A stretch of DNA of 64,000 nt from Gloeopeniophorella convolvens (lineage: Eukaryota > Basidiomycota > Agaricomycetes > Russulales). Below are positions 22,401 through 33,724 of the stretch, piece by piece. The position numbers were made by a program, and so were the translations under genes. Position 1 is the first letter of the stretch. Each line of letters begins with the position of its first letter. The stretch spans positions 1,279,677 to 1,343,676 of the forward strand of contig WTXD01000002.1 in NCBI GenBank assembly GCA_022496205.1. Direction: 5' to 3'. The notes under the pieces were generated by a model, which was given only the letters and a program-made list of their open reading frames with translations, ran no database searches and was not told the origin of the DNA.

Positions 22401-22968
22401 TAGACTCCGAAATCGTTTCGGAGTTCGACATTTTGGCCGACAGGGATCCAGTCCTGGCTAGAGGGTGCAATGTCGTTGTCATTGGGACCCCAGGCGGACT
22501 CTATGTTCGCCAATGCTTGGCAAGAGGGACAACGACGTTCAAGGTGGCAGACAGAGAGGATGGCCTTCCAGTGTTGCAACTCAACGGGGAATCCTTGGAT
22601 GGCTTATCTCAAGGTATCGCTGTAAATGCTATTACCGGGATAGGATTACTGGACTGTCCGCAGGAGTCGTGTTCACGCACCCACACGAGACCTCGCCATC
22701 CGCCACGATGCTTTTCTTAATCGCGCATGACCAATCAGGTCTGGAACGCGCTGCACGCCTGTTTCCAAGTCGCACTGGTTTGGCCCTGGCAGACTGGATG
22801 GTGATCGGAAGTTTAGCAGACAAGCAGGGAGCATCCGGGGTGAGCAAAGCAGGGTATAAGAATTATTTCTACTCTTGTGACAGCGTCCGTGCTCAACCTT
22901 TCGTGACAATTTACAGGCTCTGGGGATGTTCTTGGGAATATCACAGCGGGGTGTCGTGGCAACATTAA
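19443..22968 (+). CDS. Large uncharacterised serine hydrolase (alpha/beta hydrolase, peptidase S9-like)
   Basis: A multi-exon gene of about 900 codons. The start at 19443 gives MHGLRSWTVRIAQNWD, and the first intron (GTCCGT...ATAG) joins this to VLGPFPIHAREQHFLSPSFP, a motif I associate with a conserved fungal family of unknown role. A beta-rich N-terminal region follows (residues about 60-350; VLPVRISQ and HADSGGSTVILPVKVDV). The catalytic domain has HHFWVEAVPRQKHSWIIFPS, the nucleophile elbow VVIIGHSNGGQGTWHNAARY, the acid in VVHGGADDNVPTWHSRE and the histidine in EDPGQGHWYPSVF, so the Ser-Asp-His triad is complete. A further C-terminal domain ends GVSWQH. No signal peptide or membrane segment is evident. 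The fold is clear, but the substrate is unknown and may be a peptide, ester or glycoside. About a dozen introns. Confidence 0.82.
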
Positions 22969-23155
22969 GAGGGCGTACGCGAACGATAGGCGACATGTAG
23001 GCGTAAGGACTGATTGCAATAAGAATCAGAGTCCGGATCGTAGAAAGCAGTGTGTAAGAGAAGAGATGTGCTTGTACAATACAGTGCATGATGAACTACC
23101 CAGGGATGAAGTGAAGTAGATGGAACAAATAGGGAAGAACAACATCATCGTCCTT

Positions 23156-26100
23156 CTAAGATACAAAGATGGATCTCGCAACCTGGAATTTCAAAGTGAG
23201 TTGTCGTGTACGAAAGACTAAAAGATGGGACCTACGCTATCCAGCAACAGTGTGACTTCGGGCGCGGTTCTGATGAAATCCTTGCTCCAGAAATCGTATT
23301 TGGGGTTCCGAAGTAACTCAATAAAGGTTACGAGAGCGCCCCATGGGTGCGGTCGATGAACGACGAATCGTTCCATGAGAATCCTCGTGACGATCTCGCG
23401 AAACGAGTCGTCGCCAACATCGGAGAACAGATGAAGAAGCAAGGAACTGAACCAATGTGTGTGCGCGTTGGGGTACCGGAGATGCAGCCCCATTGAGTTG
23501 AGCAACAGATATTGACCTGTGATATATTTTGTTAGAACATGATCGTCGTTCCAGCACTCGACATACCTTCGGGATCGACGTTAGTCACCAGGTAACGGAG
23601 GGCCACGACGCCGGGGTCCGAAGAATTGAACAGGGGCAAACCGCTTTTTGCCTTAGCCTGAGCAACGGAGGAGACACCGATATACATCACCAACGCATTG
23701 ATGAACGAAACGTCGTAGGCTCCTGGCTCATCATCAGATAGCGTGCTCCGTAGGTGATCTTTCAAAGAAGGTAGATATGACGGAGGTGCACGACCCAAAA
23801 GGTATTGGTCAAGGTAGCTTCGCGACTCTCCATTCTTGAGTCCAACGGCGAAGTCGGACAAAATGGGGGGTATCGGTCCCATTTCTGCAATGGCGTCGTA
23901 CCCACTACTCCGAAGGTAGGGGTCCGGAAGGACGATGTTAGAGGGGAAGGCGCTCAAGACGATGTTGCGCAGTTGAATGCATCCAGAAGGTATTGCGTCG
24001 CACAGAGTGAAATAGTATTCACTCAGGAATTCAGGAAAGTCATGGAGGAGAACCAGAAGAAGCCTGAGGGCGCCGCGGTACAGATCCCTGGACGATGCCC
24101 GCAGCCGGGTGGATTCGAGGAAGGGCGATAGGAATTTGAAGAGTGATAGCAACAGCTTGTAGAAGGCACTCCAACCCTAAAACTCTTGAGCAGGATGATA
24201 AACAACGGTTCCCTGAGTATATCTTACCTCACGGTTCTCAGACGTGAGAAGTTTTGGCATAAACAAGCGGTGCGAGATTAAGCTCATCCATGAAAATGCG
24301 AAACCCGGGAAGTACGTGGGTTGAAGTGAGCTCAAGGTATCGCTATGAAGGCCCAGAATCAGATGCTGTCACAGTACGTCAAGCGAAAGCGTACCTGATC
24401 GCAATGAGGAGCTGGAAGTACGCCGGCCCGAGACTAGCTTCGATAGTGTGCAAGTCGTTGACCAGGCTGGAGAAGAACCTTAGGAAGGGCTTTTGTTGGA
24501 AACCATGGCCCTGCTCCTCATGCATATTGGCCAAGACCAGGACGAAGATGGAGAGGATTTTCGTGAGGTAATGCACTTTTGCTTGCTCATTGTTGACTCC
24601 GGAAGCATCTCCATGGTACTTGATAATATAGACTATGAGCCGGGACATAGCATCAAGCGCGTGATACGCGTATGAGAAGTCACCCGACGTGACGCTCTTC
24701 ATGTAGCTGTTCACGCTTGATTCCGCGCATACCCGGAAGAAAAAAGAGGAAACATCGTCCATCTTGAGGATGCCTTGCTTCGTTAATTGCGTGATGAAGG
24801 GAACGAATGCTTTTTCCGGAGACGGAGAACGTTGGAAGATGCTGACCCATTGTTGGAACCAGATGAAAAGCTTCTCCCTGAGTTGGGAAGCGTCCGTCTT
24901 GCCGTTCGCTTGTCGCAAAAGGTAGTCACTCCCAGGACCACGCCGCACACCTCGAAGGTCATCCAGCAGTCTCTGCGTTCTAGAAGGGCAACAATCATGA
25001 GGTTTGCCAGCCGTACCAATCAACTTGAACTTACTCCTCATTCGCTTTCCCAGATTGCATGATCTGACTCAGAACTTCAATCGTGAAGCTAAACTGACTT
25101 TGCGAAGCCAAAGGAGGGTCACAAGTCAGGCATTCCCGGATAAGCCCAGCAGCGAAGTTTTGCAACGTGGGCTTGGCATCGGCAAATAAGAACTTAGCAA
25201 GCTGTTGGTCCTGCTGAGCGATGCTAATCAAGCCACTTCGGAGGAGTGTGGCAGTCACAGGTACGTTGAGTTTCCGCTATATGAAGTGCTCAGTCAAGGA
25301 AGGTAAGGAGACCAAGAAATCCAAGACGGACCTCATCATCGGCATAGATCAACCAGGTGATAGCCTCTTTTGCGACGTCCTCGAATGACCGGCAAAGTTG
25401 ATCCAGAAGAGCCACATAAATCTCGCGTGTGAGTTGGGAGGAGGTCTTGTACAGCAACTGTACGATTTTTTGAGACATAAGGAGGGGTGTACGATGGCGA
25501 TCCGGTGATTCGACGGCGAGGTACAGAATTTGCCTGACGATATGTCGCACGTCGTGGTTCGGAGGGAGTGCAGTCAAAGATTGAGTAGGAAGTTGACTAA
25601 GCGCAGCTTCCAAGTCCTTCACCAAGTTCTATGATGCCGAAAGTGAGCTGACCACGTCAGTAGCACTTCAGAGATTTATCAACTCACGTTGAACCTATCC
25701 ATAGCTTCCGGATGGGAAAGAACAACTGAACCCGAGGCTGTTTGGTCCACAGCGGGCGACGGTGAATAAGCGAGTGTATCATTGCGCGTATACGACACAG
25801 TTGACGACGGCCTGCTTGACCAGTGTCGCTTCGCGTCCACGCCTGAATGCATACTGATGAGTACCCAGAAATTGCTTGCAGTGTGGAGACGTTTGTGATA
25901 TTGACGCACCGAAGTCCTCGTACACGCTGATCTGGTTTGGCTGAACACCTGTGGGTTTTATCCGCAGCGGGTCTGGGAGATTTGCAGAGAAATTCGAGCT
26001 CAGTGCTGAGACGTCCCAGAACGGCTGTCCGCGATTTGCCTGATGGTGCATATTCAGACTGGTATCTGCGCCGGAACAGGTGATACATACCTGGCGGTGC

Positions 26101-29100
26101 CGTCGGCGGAGGTCGTATGCATGCGCGAAGCTTTCATCTACATCAGCGACAGCGCGATCCATGGCCGCCTTTTCGATGACATGGCAGGCGAGTTCGATAT
26201 TCTCTTGGACGAGCAATGCCACAACCTGGTCTGGCGTTGCCTGCTACAGAGAACAATCAATGTCGGAGAGAAAATAAGCGCACAAGAATCACCTCCGAAA
26301 ATCCCTCCTCACTCAAGAACTGTCGCAGATGACTAGTCAAATTGCTTCTGAGGGGTTCTTTGCAGGTCACTAAGGCAAGACTTCCCGCTAGCTTTTGAGC
26401 CATACGATGGGCAGCTTGCCGCAGAGTTTCTTCGTTGGATTCCGTCGCGAAGTCCTTTGCCACCAGTTCCCTGGTCGAGATCCCTGCGATAGTCACAGAA
26501 CGTTCGACAACCGGAAGAATGATCTGCAAGCATTATTATATGGCTCGCCGAACGAACATATCGACTGACCTCGCGAACAGAACGATCTACGGCCAGCTGT
26601 ACGGCACGTTTGAAAGTGACGTTGGACGCAAGAGGCCCAAGATGGGGACTGATTGAGACGTGGTGCACGAGATCCGAGAGAATCTGCTCCAATTGCGGTC
26701 CAACTGTCCTGTGGGTCTCAGAAGCGGCGGCGGCGTTCAGCGGTAAGACCTGAGGATTGGCATTTACTTGCGTGTTCGGATCATACCCTCCCATGGGAAG
26801 GATGTCAATATCTCCGACGTAATCTGGCAAGGGTGGCCCTGCCAGCGAGTCCGCAACAGGCCTGTTGCGCAAGATAGAAGTCGCCTCGACAGTGTCTAAC
26901 TCGATCCCCATGCTCTTGCACAGAACTTCGATCTCGAACTTCAGGTTGAGCTTGAGCTCAGCGAAGTGGTACAGCTCGACGAGTAGACTGATCACGGCCA
27001 TCAACCATGGATTAGGAGGCTTGAAAACGGTTGACTTGGCCGCAGGCTCCAGGGTCTTGCAAACGAAGGGGATAGCGACAATAAGCCGCCCGCCGTCATA
27101 GCCTTCAACGAGGAGGTCCTTGAAAGATACGTTCTTGAACTTGATCGGCTTGTCACGCGCAAGCGTGATCGTGCCCAGCCAAGCCCCGAGATTTTTGAGG
27201 ATTGAGCGTTCCGAACTTGAATGCATCGTCTTCTCGGCATTTAACATCGCTGCAGACTTAACGACGGTCTCCTCCAATATCAGCTTGGATAACAGAGGCT
27301 GCTCCAGACCATCCAAGACTTGAAGATACAATTGATGGTTGTTTGGCTCGGTGCTGACCCGTTGGTCAACCAGGTAGTTGGCGAACCATCTGGCGTACTC
27401 GTCTTTGAGATGATCTTTCATGTCCTCCAACTTAGAGCTGATGTTGATGGGGGCGAGGTTGTTGATGATGAATAATATTTTGTCTGAGATCTCCTCGGGG
27501 GGAGAGACAAAACCATCACTGTTGCGACCAGGCCGGATGGCAGCGAAAACGGCCGGTATCTCGGGATGGGCAGCAGGGATTGTGCGTGTGTCCCCAGCAT
27601 TGTCTCCACCGTTAGCTAAAGCGCGCCTCAGGACGTTGGCTAGATCAGGCCGAGCCTCCAGCAAATGTGGAATGTCGAGAAGAGCTTGACACAGGGGCGC
27701 CCATTCGGAAAGTCTGGATTCGAATCTTGCAAGCGCCTGGATGCCGAATTTGAAAAGGTTGGTCTCCGGTGGACAGTTGAGGGCGTCGATGACGTAGCGT
27801 ATCGCGATGCCGAGGGGGATGTAGTCGACCAATTCATGCTGAATGATTGACCCGAAGAGATAGCCTGTCATCGCCAACTCACGGGCAGGATACCAAGTTT
27901 GGAAGAACTTGTACTCGTCGAACAGGAAATGGAGCATGCAGGAGAAGATCTCGTGATCACGAGAGTTGGACGAGTTCTTGTAGCGTTGAAGCATCGCAAT
28001 AACGTCGTCAATGGTGATCTGCTCGTCGTACATCTGCTTGAAGATCCCGTCGACTTCGAGCTCTATCTCCGGAGAGTAATTGACAACGGAGAATCCAGGT
28101 TCAGAGTCGAGCCCAGGGGTGAGGTTCATGAGGCGAGGATGGATTTGAAGGCAAGCGTTTCTGACTTCCAGGCAATAGTCAACATCGCTAGGCCGCATGA
28201 TGTTCGAACTGTTTAACGATTTAGCTCATCCTATCGTTCGTGATGTATCATGTATACGTACTTGTTCCGAAGAACCCGAAGAAAAATCGTGATAGTGAGA
28301 GGGTTTAGAGTCATTGTACGGCTCTCAACAGCTGGATCGGAGATTCTAGCAGCCTTCTCGCCCTCCATTTTCGCGTCCAGAAATTCGATCACAGCATGCA
28401 GGAACTCAGCACCGTGTGCAGCAACGTTATCAGCGAGCCATTTGTCAAGGTTGAGATATTCTCGTCGCGAAGCCAGAGCAGCAACGTCAAGTGCGAAGTC
28501 GAACGGCTTCACATCCAGAAGTGCATCTAGGATCTGAACGGTCGTCAGCGGTGCACTGTTTCGAGACGACCGAATACTTGCTTTGAGGTCCTGAGCAACG
28601 TCGAGTATCCTAGTGATATTAAGGGGGCTTTCCTTGTAGAATGCCGCGAACGCGCCCGTCAAATAGGCTGGGCGAATCTGCCAAATACGCATGAAGACAA
28701 GCTGGTGATTTGGATGACCAGCTAGGAACATGGCGAGCAGCCTTTGGGAGTACTCAGTCCGAATCTCGTTCCATTCTGATTGCTGCCAAGGTGGTCAGCT
28801 GAGATGAAGTCAGAAAAGCTGAAGACCTACAGGAGCCTCGAGCAATCCCATATGGACCAGCTCAGCGCTGATTCGCACGGCCTTGTCCAGCATTTCTCGG
28901 ACGAAACCCCTGACTTCGACATGCTCAGAATCCGCCAGGCGCACCAAGATTTCGAATAAATCCAACGAGTTCCATGTAGAACCCTGGACATTGGCAGCGA
29001 GTGCCTTGATAGTTGGGCTCGCACTGGCTACGTCGTCCATCGTCACGATTCGACGACCAGGGAGAGTGACGAAGTTGAACGTGTCTCCCGGGAGAGAGAG

Positions 29101-30521
29101 GAGGGCATCAAGCAGTCGCAATTGGTAAAGAGAATTGTGCCACGAGCGCCAAAACCCGGACACAGCGTGGACCTCAGCATCACGGGGTGCATTCAGGAGT
29201 ATGGCAATCAGAAGCTTGAGAGTCGCTGTGTCCACTCCGGAGCGGTCAGGTATATCAAAAGCCTGAATGACTTCGGGCCAGTTGATGATGTTTGACTGAG
29301 CACAATGAGAAATTGGAACCAACGCACGACAGAGGACACTCACGAAACTGCTCAATGCCCGGACAAACGACCCCACATCTCCAAGGACCGACCCGTCCGC
29401 AGCGAGGCGGGCCAGAACGATCATGTACTCGACCACCGTAGCGTCCCTGGGCGGATTGCTTTCCGATACGCCAAACCGAAGCATCAGCGCCCTGACGGTG
29501 TCCGTATCGCTTGTAATTTCAGGGCCGAACTGATTGAAAGCTTGGATGAGTGTCGTACCCGTTGGCAAGCTAACATACCATGTCAGCGCGAAAAGCGCCA
29601 CAGGTAGAGGAACACACTCAACCTTAGGCGAGGAATGATCTGCTGCAACATCGGGGAAACAACGTCCGTGCCATACTTTGCTTGTGCTGCGGCAACGAGA
29701 GCCTGTCGCTGGGGTCCGTCCAGAATTGGGATCTCCAGAGACGATGGCTCTAGCAAATTTGAGAGTAGTTTGGCCACCTGAGCCGGAGAAAGATCGGCAT
29801 GATCAAAGGAGGGATGCTGGCATAACGATAGAACAGCGTTTTCAAACTCAACCCGAATGACGGTTGCAGCTTGCAAAGCGAGCTCTTTGCGAGTTGGAGC
29901 GGACACAATTGACGACGCTAGAACAAGACGCTCCAGGGGTCGGAGCCCAATTCGATCTGCAAATCTTGCAAGATCGAAATGCCTGAAGATGTCACCCTCC
30001 CCACGATCCAGACCATCGCGAAACCGGTCCGCTAAGAAGGGGTCGCGTGCGAGTCGTTGCGTCTCTTGCACTAGTAGCCGGAAGGTTAACGACGTTGATG
30101 TGTCAAAAGCTGATGGTGCTGCAGTGGATTGCAGGCGGGCCTGAGAGTGAACGATGAGGCGTCGAATGAAGTGCAAGTACGTTTCGAGTCCATGTTGTTC
30201 GGATAGCTGTGTTAGATGAACCTATGAGTTTACGACGAAGGTAAACATTAAACCACACACAGATCGAATTTCGGCTTGATTCCGGTCAAAATTGTCTTCC
30301 GTGAGCGTTGACAATAAGAAGACTATTTGGGCCCTGACGATGGTGTGGATGTTGTTGTTGGGAGGATTGTCCATGGCAGGAGACCGAGCTGAAGAAGGCT
30401 CCGTCCTTTTACCGCCGCTTCCGCCGCCTGGAGCCGTTTTGTGTATAGAGGTGTCGGAGTGGGAAGCACGAAAGCGCGTGCACGCCGTCTGCGACGGTGA
30501 GCTGAGCGGGGAGAACTGCAA
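23156..30521 (-). CDS. NOT1: CCR4-NOT complex scaffold subunit Not1
   Basis: Central scaffold of the CCR4-NOT deadenylase complex; it holds the deadenylase, Not2/3/5 and Caf40 modules and controls mRNA decay. N-terminal segment: TIVRAQIVFLLSTLTEDNFD, spliced to SEQHGLETYLHFIRRLIVHS. The middle includes the MIF4G-like block from about 28198 (SDVDYCLEVRNACLQIHPRL, HFLFDEYKFFQTWYPARELA) and the DUF3819-type region (AERTVAVD-like segment near 26650). The C-terminal Not1 domain has MLNSMGLHLRYPNAHTHWFS and RFVVHRPHPWGALVTFIELL. A last intron in LLLDS|V joins to ARSIFVS with TAG at 23156-23158; without splicing the frame would stop at 23218. Around 20 introns; about 2,100 residues, a normal length. 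Start 30521 is the longest in-frame ATG; MDNPPNNNIHT at 30374 is an alternative. Confidence 0.92.
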
Positions 30522-30907
30522 GTCACGGTCACGGACGCGTCTGCTACTGTGGGAATGCCCTGCATCTCCGCTTTAATGGAGGCGTGGCTTCAATATTGTT
30601 GACATCAGCCAAGAATTCCCGATTCTTGTGATGCGCGTGACCACAGTCGCTGTCCGAGGCTGCCATTCGACCAACTTTCGACCGTCAGGCCTTTAGGCTA
30701 GTCCTATGATGATCAACCATTCGGACCGACCCCGCGGGCGAGACCTCAGCAAGTTCCTCAGAGGCGGTCATCCCCATGCACGACGGAACAGGTGTGACAC
30801 ATGCAGTGTTTCGCGTCCAATCTTACAGCCCATTATTATATCCAGCCCTGATTATACTCATAGCTGCTCAAAAATCGTCAAGTACTGTATATACTCCTAT
30901 ACACTGC
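30522..30907. other. Gap upstream of NOT1, downstream of the amylase gene
   Basis: About 390 bases between two minus-strand genes, containing the NOT1 promoter and the amylase 3' end. The part nearest the amylase stop (30820-30900) is AT-rich, as expected for a polyadenylation region. No gene is visible. Confidence 0.45.
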
Positions 30908-33218
30908 CTATGCAAGTAAAAGGGGCAGCAGTCCCAGCAAAACTGCTGCTGCTGCGCGATATATGCTTGTGCCCCGTACGCCACCCTCGCCGTTTGTTTC
31001 CGTAGTCGACCCTGGTTCTGGGGCAGCAGCGCGACAAAGGCCAGAGCCCTGGAGAATATCGTCCGGTACCAAGATAACTGGAGCGCCACCTTTCGTGTAT
31101 TGTACTTCCACTGTGCCGTTGCTACCGACAGCCCATTGTGTGCAGGTCAAGATGCTTGACGCACAATCCATTTCAGGATCGTGATATCGCAGAATAATGA
31201 TACTCACTCGGTAGTCGAGAAGCTATTTGGCCATGGGGTGTACGCGTACATGCTCGTATTTTGCGGCTAGAAATGACGGGAGTCTTCAGCCTGTACTACA
31301 TTCCTTCGGCAACAGACCACTTACTGGCGAACCAATGGGGGTTGCAATGGTGACGACGTTTCCTTTCATGATCGCGATGCCATTTGACGCAGCACGCAGG
31401 ACCTGCGTACGGGATTGCGCCCAATCTGTGTTATTCACCAGGTAGTTGCGCAGCTTCAATGAAACTGTCAATGCAGCGCTCAACGGGTAAAAGCAAGTAA
31501 AGGACCTTGTTCAAGGTTGTCGTCAGGTTATACGCGACAGTCTTCTCGTAATGAGATGGCCAAAGAGGGCCGCGGTTGTACTAAGACAGTCTGTGAGCTC
31601 ACATCCACAAAGGAATCACGAGTACGGACAGGGTCAGCGCTACCGCCTAAACTCTGTTCTTGACCATAATACACGATGGGGATGCTGTAGTTGATGTCGG
31701 TATATGATAATGAGGGGCGACGATACATAGACACCTACCCGTCCGACATGAAAGTGATGACCATGGCATTGCTGCACTGCACTAAGAACCCGGGGGGCGG
31801 CATCAAAAAGAAAGGAGACTCGCTGGAGGCTCTGGGGGTCCGCAGATTGACTACCCCATCGAGGAACATCATGATTCTCCAAGAAGTTCCCCAGAAGCGT
31901 GGGATCCCGTAGCAGATCTCAGCTGTGGCTACTGCATCGGGAACAGAGACCCACTTTGAAACTCTTCTGGACTTGGTTCATGACTGCCTCTAGACCAGAC
32001 ATGTTTGCGGGGCCAGGGATAGTGAAACCTTGAACAACTGCGTCATACAGCGGATAATTCAGAATGGAATCCATGACTCGTTGGTAAGATGACGCCTCAC
32101 TGGCGTTGCGTGGTTCAATGTGTCATCCGACCATGAGCGGTGCCAGACTTACGCAATGTCATCGCCAAACACCTCGCCGAGGCAGAAAACGCCGGCACTC
32201 TCGCAAAATGAAGACCAGAACGGTGCTTGAACGTGCCTACAAGAACATTCAGGAAGCGGAATGGAATGGGCCTGATCCTCATCTCACTTTGCAGCTGGGG
32301 CGCAGATGCTGATTAAATGACGGCCAACGCAGTTCAAAATAAGCGTACCATCTATGCGCAGACCGTCGATGCCATACTCCTGCACAAGATTACTAACCCA
32401 GGAGCTGTAGGTTGATGCAACAGTAGGATCCTGCGTATTGATGTCCGGTAGTGTAACATTGGTATCCCCAAGCCAGCAGTTCTGGATACTTGTGTTATTG
32501 TTCCAGTCAATTGGGCAATAGGGGTGATATTGAGTCTGGGGTTGATTAGCTATCATGCCAAAAGGTGTGATGCAGGGCACTGTACTGGTTCCTTGAACAT
32601 ATAATTCGAATAATCGGGGGTAGTGGATGTTGCCATGACATTGTTGGCGACGATATCGACCATCAGATACCTAGTGACATCAGCTGATTCAGGCAAACTG
32701 CTTGCAAGTGCGAGTTACAGACATTCCGCGGCGGTGGAGCTCCGCTGAAAGCGCTTTCAGGTCATCGGAAGTGCCGAAGCGTGCATTCAATTGTGACGCG
32801 TCCGCAAGCCAATAGCCGTGGTATGCGTCACCATATGAGGTTCGTGGCCCTTCGTAATTTTGGGAGACGGGGCTGATCCAGACTGAATCGCTTTGATTGA
32901 GGGCCTTTAGTGAGTCGAGCTAATAAACTTACTGGCAGAAAACCCTGCATCTTGAATGTAATCTAACTTGTCCTTGATGGCGTTCCAGGTGCCACCGCAC
33001 CAGGTCTGTTCGGTTACATTACAGCGGGTTGGGTCGGCACCGTCAGGAAGCGCGTAGCGATCTGTGATAATCCTGAGCAAACATGTGAGGAGACCACTCG
33101 TGAGTTCGCATGACAGAAGGACTCGCTGGTATATGGAGCGACTTCGCCACTGATCAGCGGTAGCAGCAAACGCGACGCCGGCGCAACCAAGGGAGAGCAG
33201 AGCGAGCGAGTGAAACAT
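30908..33218 (-). CDS. Secreted GH13 alpha-amylase with probable GPI anchor
   Basis: Starch/glucan-cleaving (beta/alpha)8 enzyme. The start at 33218 gives a signal peptide, MFHSLALLSLGCAGVAFA, followed by ATADQWRSRSIYQ. A GC-AG intron joins this to IITDRYALPDGADPTRC and then TWCGGTWNAIKDKLDYIQDA. Later come PDINTQDPTVASTYSSWVSN and the catalytic nucleophile region YGIDGLRIDAAKHVQ, which forms only after removal of two introns around a 7-base exon (32288-32294). The acid/base region reads AGVFCLGEVFGDDIA (Glu in LGE). The C-terminus is VLVPDDILQGSGLC, a Ser/Thr/Gly-rich linker, and a terminal hydrophobic stretch AAAAVLLGLLPLLLA, the pattern of a GPI-anchor signal. About ten introns. Breaks in open frames are explained by introns, so I consider the gene intact. 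Confidence 0.85.
32288..32294 (-). other. 7-nt microexon in the amylase gene
   Basis: The exon CTGCAAA is flanked by an upstream intron of 54 bases (32295-32348, GTACGC...CCCCAG) and a downstream intron of 51 bases (32237-32287, GTGAGA...TTGTAG). Joining the three parts gives LRIDAAKHVQAPFW, exactly the conserved strand-beta4 region of alpha-amylases with its nucleophile Asp. No other join tried by eye restores it. Confidence 0.75.
33073..33126 (-). other. GC-AG intron in the amylase gene
   Basis: This 54-base intron begins GCGAGT and ends CTCAG. Removing it joins SRSIYQ to IITDRYALP, the conserved start of fungal alpha-amylases. No GT donor nearby gives that join. Confidence 0.75.
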
Positions 33219-33724
33219 AGTTCCTAGGGTGTCCGAGAGAGGGTATATGTATGTATGTATTAAATAGATGGGTGGGAAAGGAGTGTCGGCGCTAGAGAAG
33301 GACGTTGACAATGGAGCAAGAGGGAAAGCTCTGGCTTTGCGAGGAGGGGTAGCAAGCTATGTAGAGGTGGCGGGGAGGAAGAGGGCGGTGTGAAAGAAAA
33401 ACATGCAAGCCAAGAGCAGCGGTATGATGATCGGCGGCGGCGGCGGCACCGTCGCACAGAACGCATGGGTGGCTTGTGGCCCGCCCGGTGATCATTTCAA
33501 TTCATGTCTTGTGAGCTCGGGTCAGGAAGACAGGGAGTCCTACCCACACAACGGCAGGCGGGTGCTCCGATAGCTCGATGTTAAATAGCTGCTTATAGCC
33601 CTCAAATGCGTTACAAGCGCTTTGATAGAATTTGGTTTGACCGAGGGAGCAGAGAAGGACAGCGGATGCCCCACAGGCGGCTTCCCACACTTGAGTCAAT
33701 GGAATGCATTGTAACAGATCGTAC
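33219..33724 (-). promoter_or_regulatory. Amylase upstream region
   Basis: About 500 bases upstream of the amylase ATG. A TATA-like TATTTAATA (minus strand) lies at 33258-33266, about 40 bases before the start, next to a short GTAT microsatellite (33248-33259). Further up is a CGG trinucleotide run at 33432-33446. Open frames of 60-70 codons here show no coding character. Confidence 0.5.

Noticed and set aside
23218..23505. Taking the open-frame stop at 23218 as the end of NOT1.
   Set aside because: A good intron (GTAGGT...TTCCAG) lies over it, and splicing gives LLLDSVARSIFVS, closer to the family C-terminus.
30908..33218. The amylase looked like a pseudogene because its frame is broken many times.
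   Set aside because: All breaks disappear when short introns, a GC-AG intron and a 7-base exon are allowed, and the catalytic regions are then complete.
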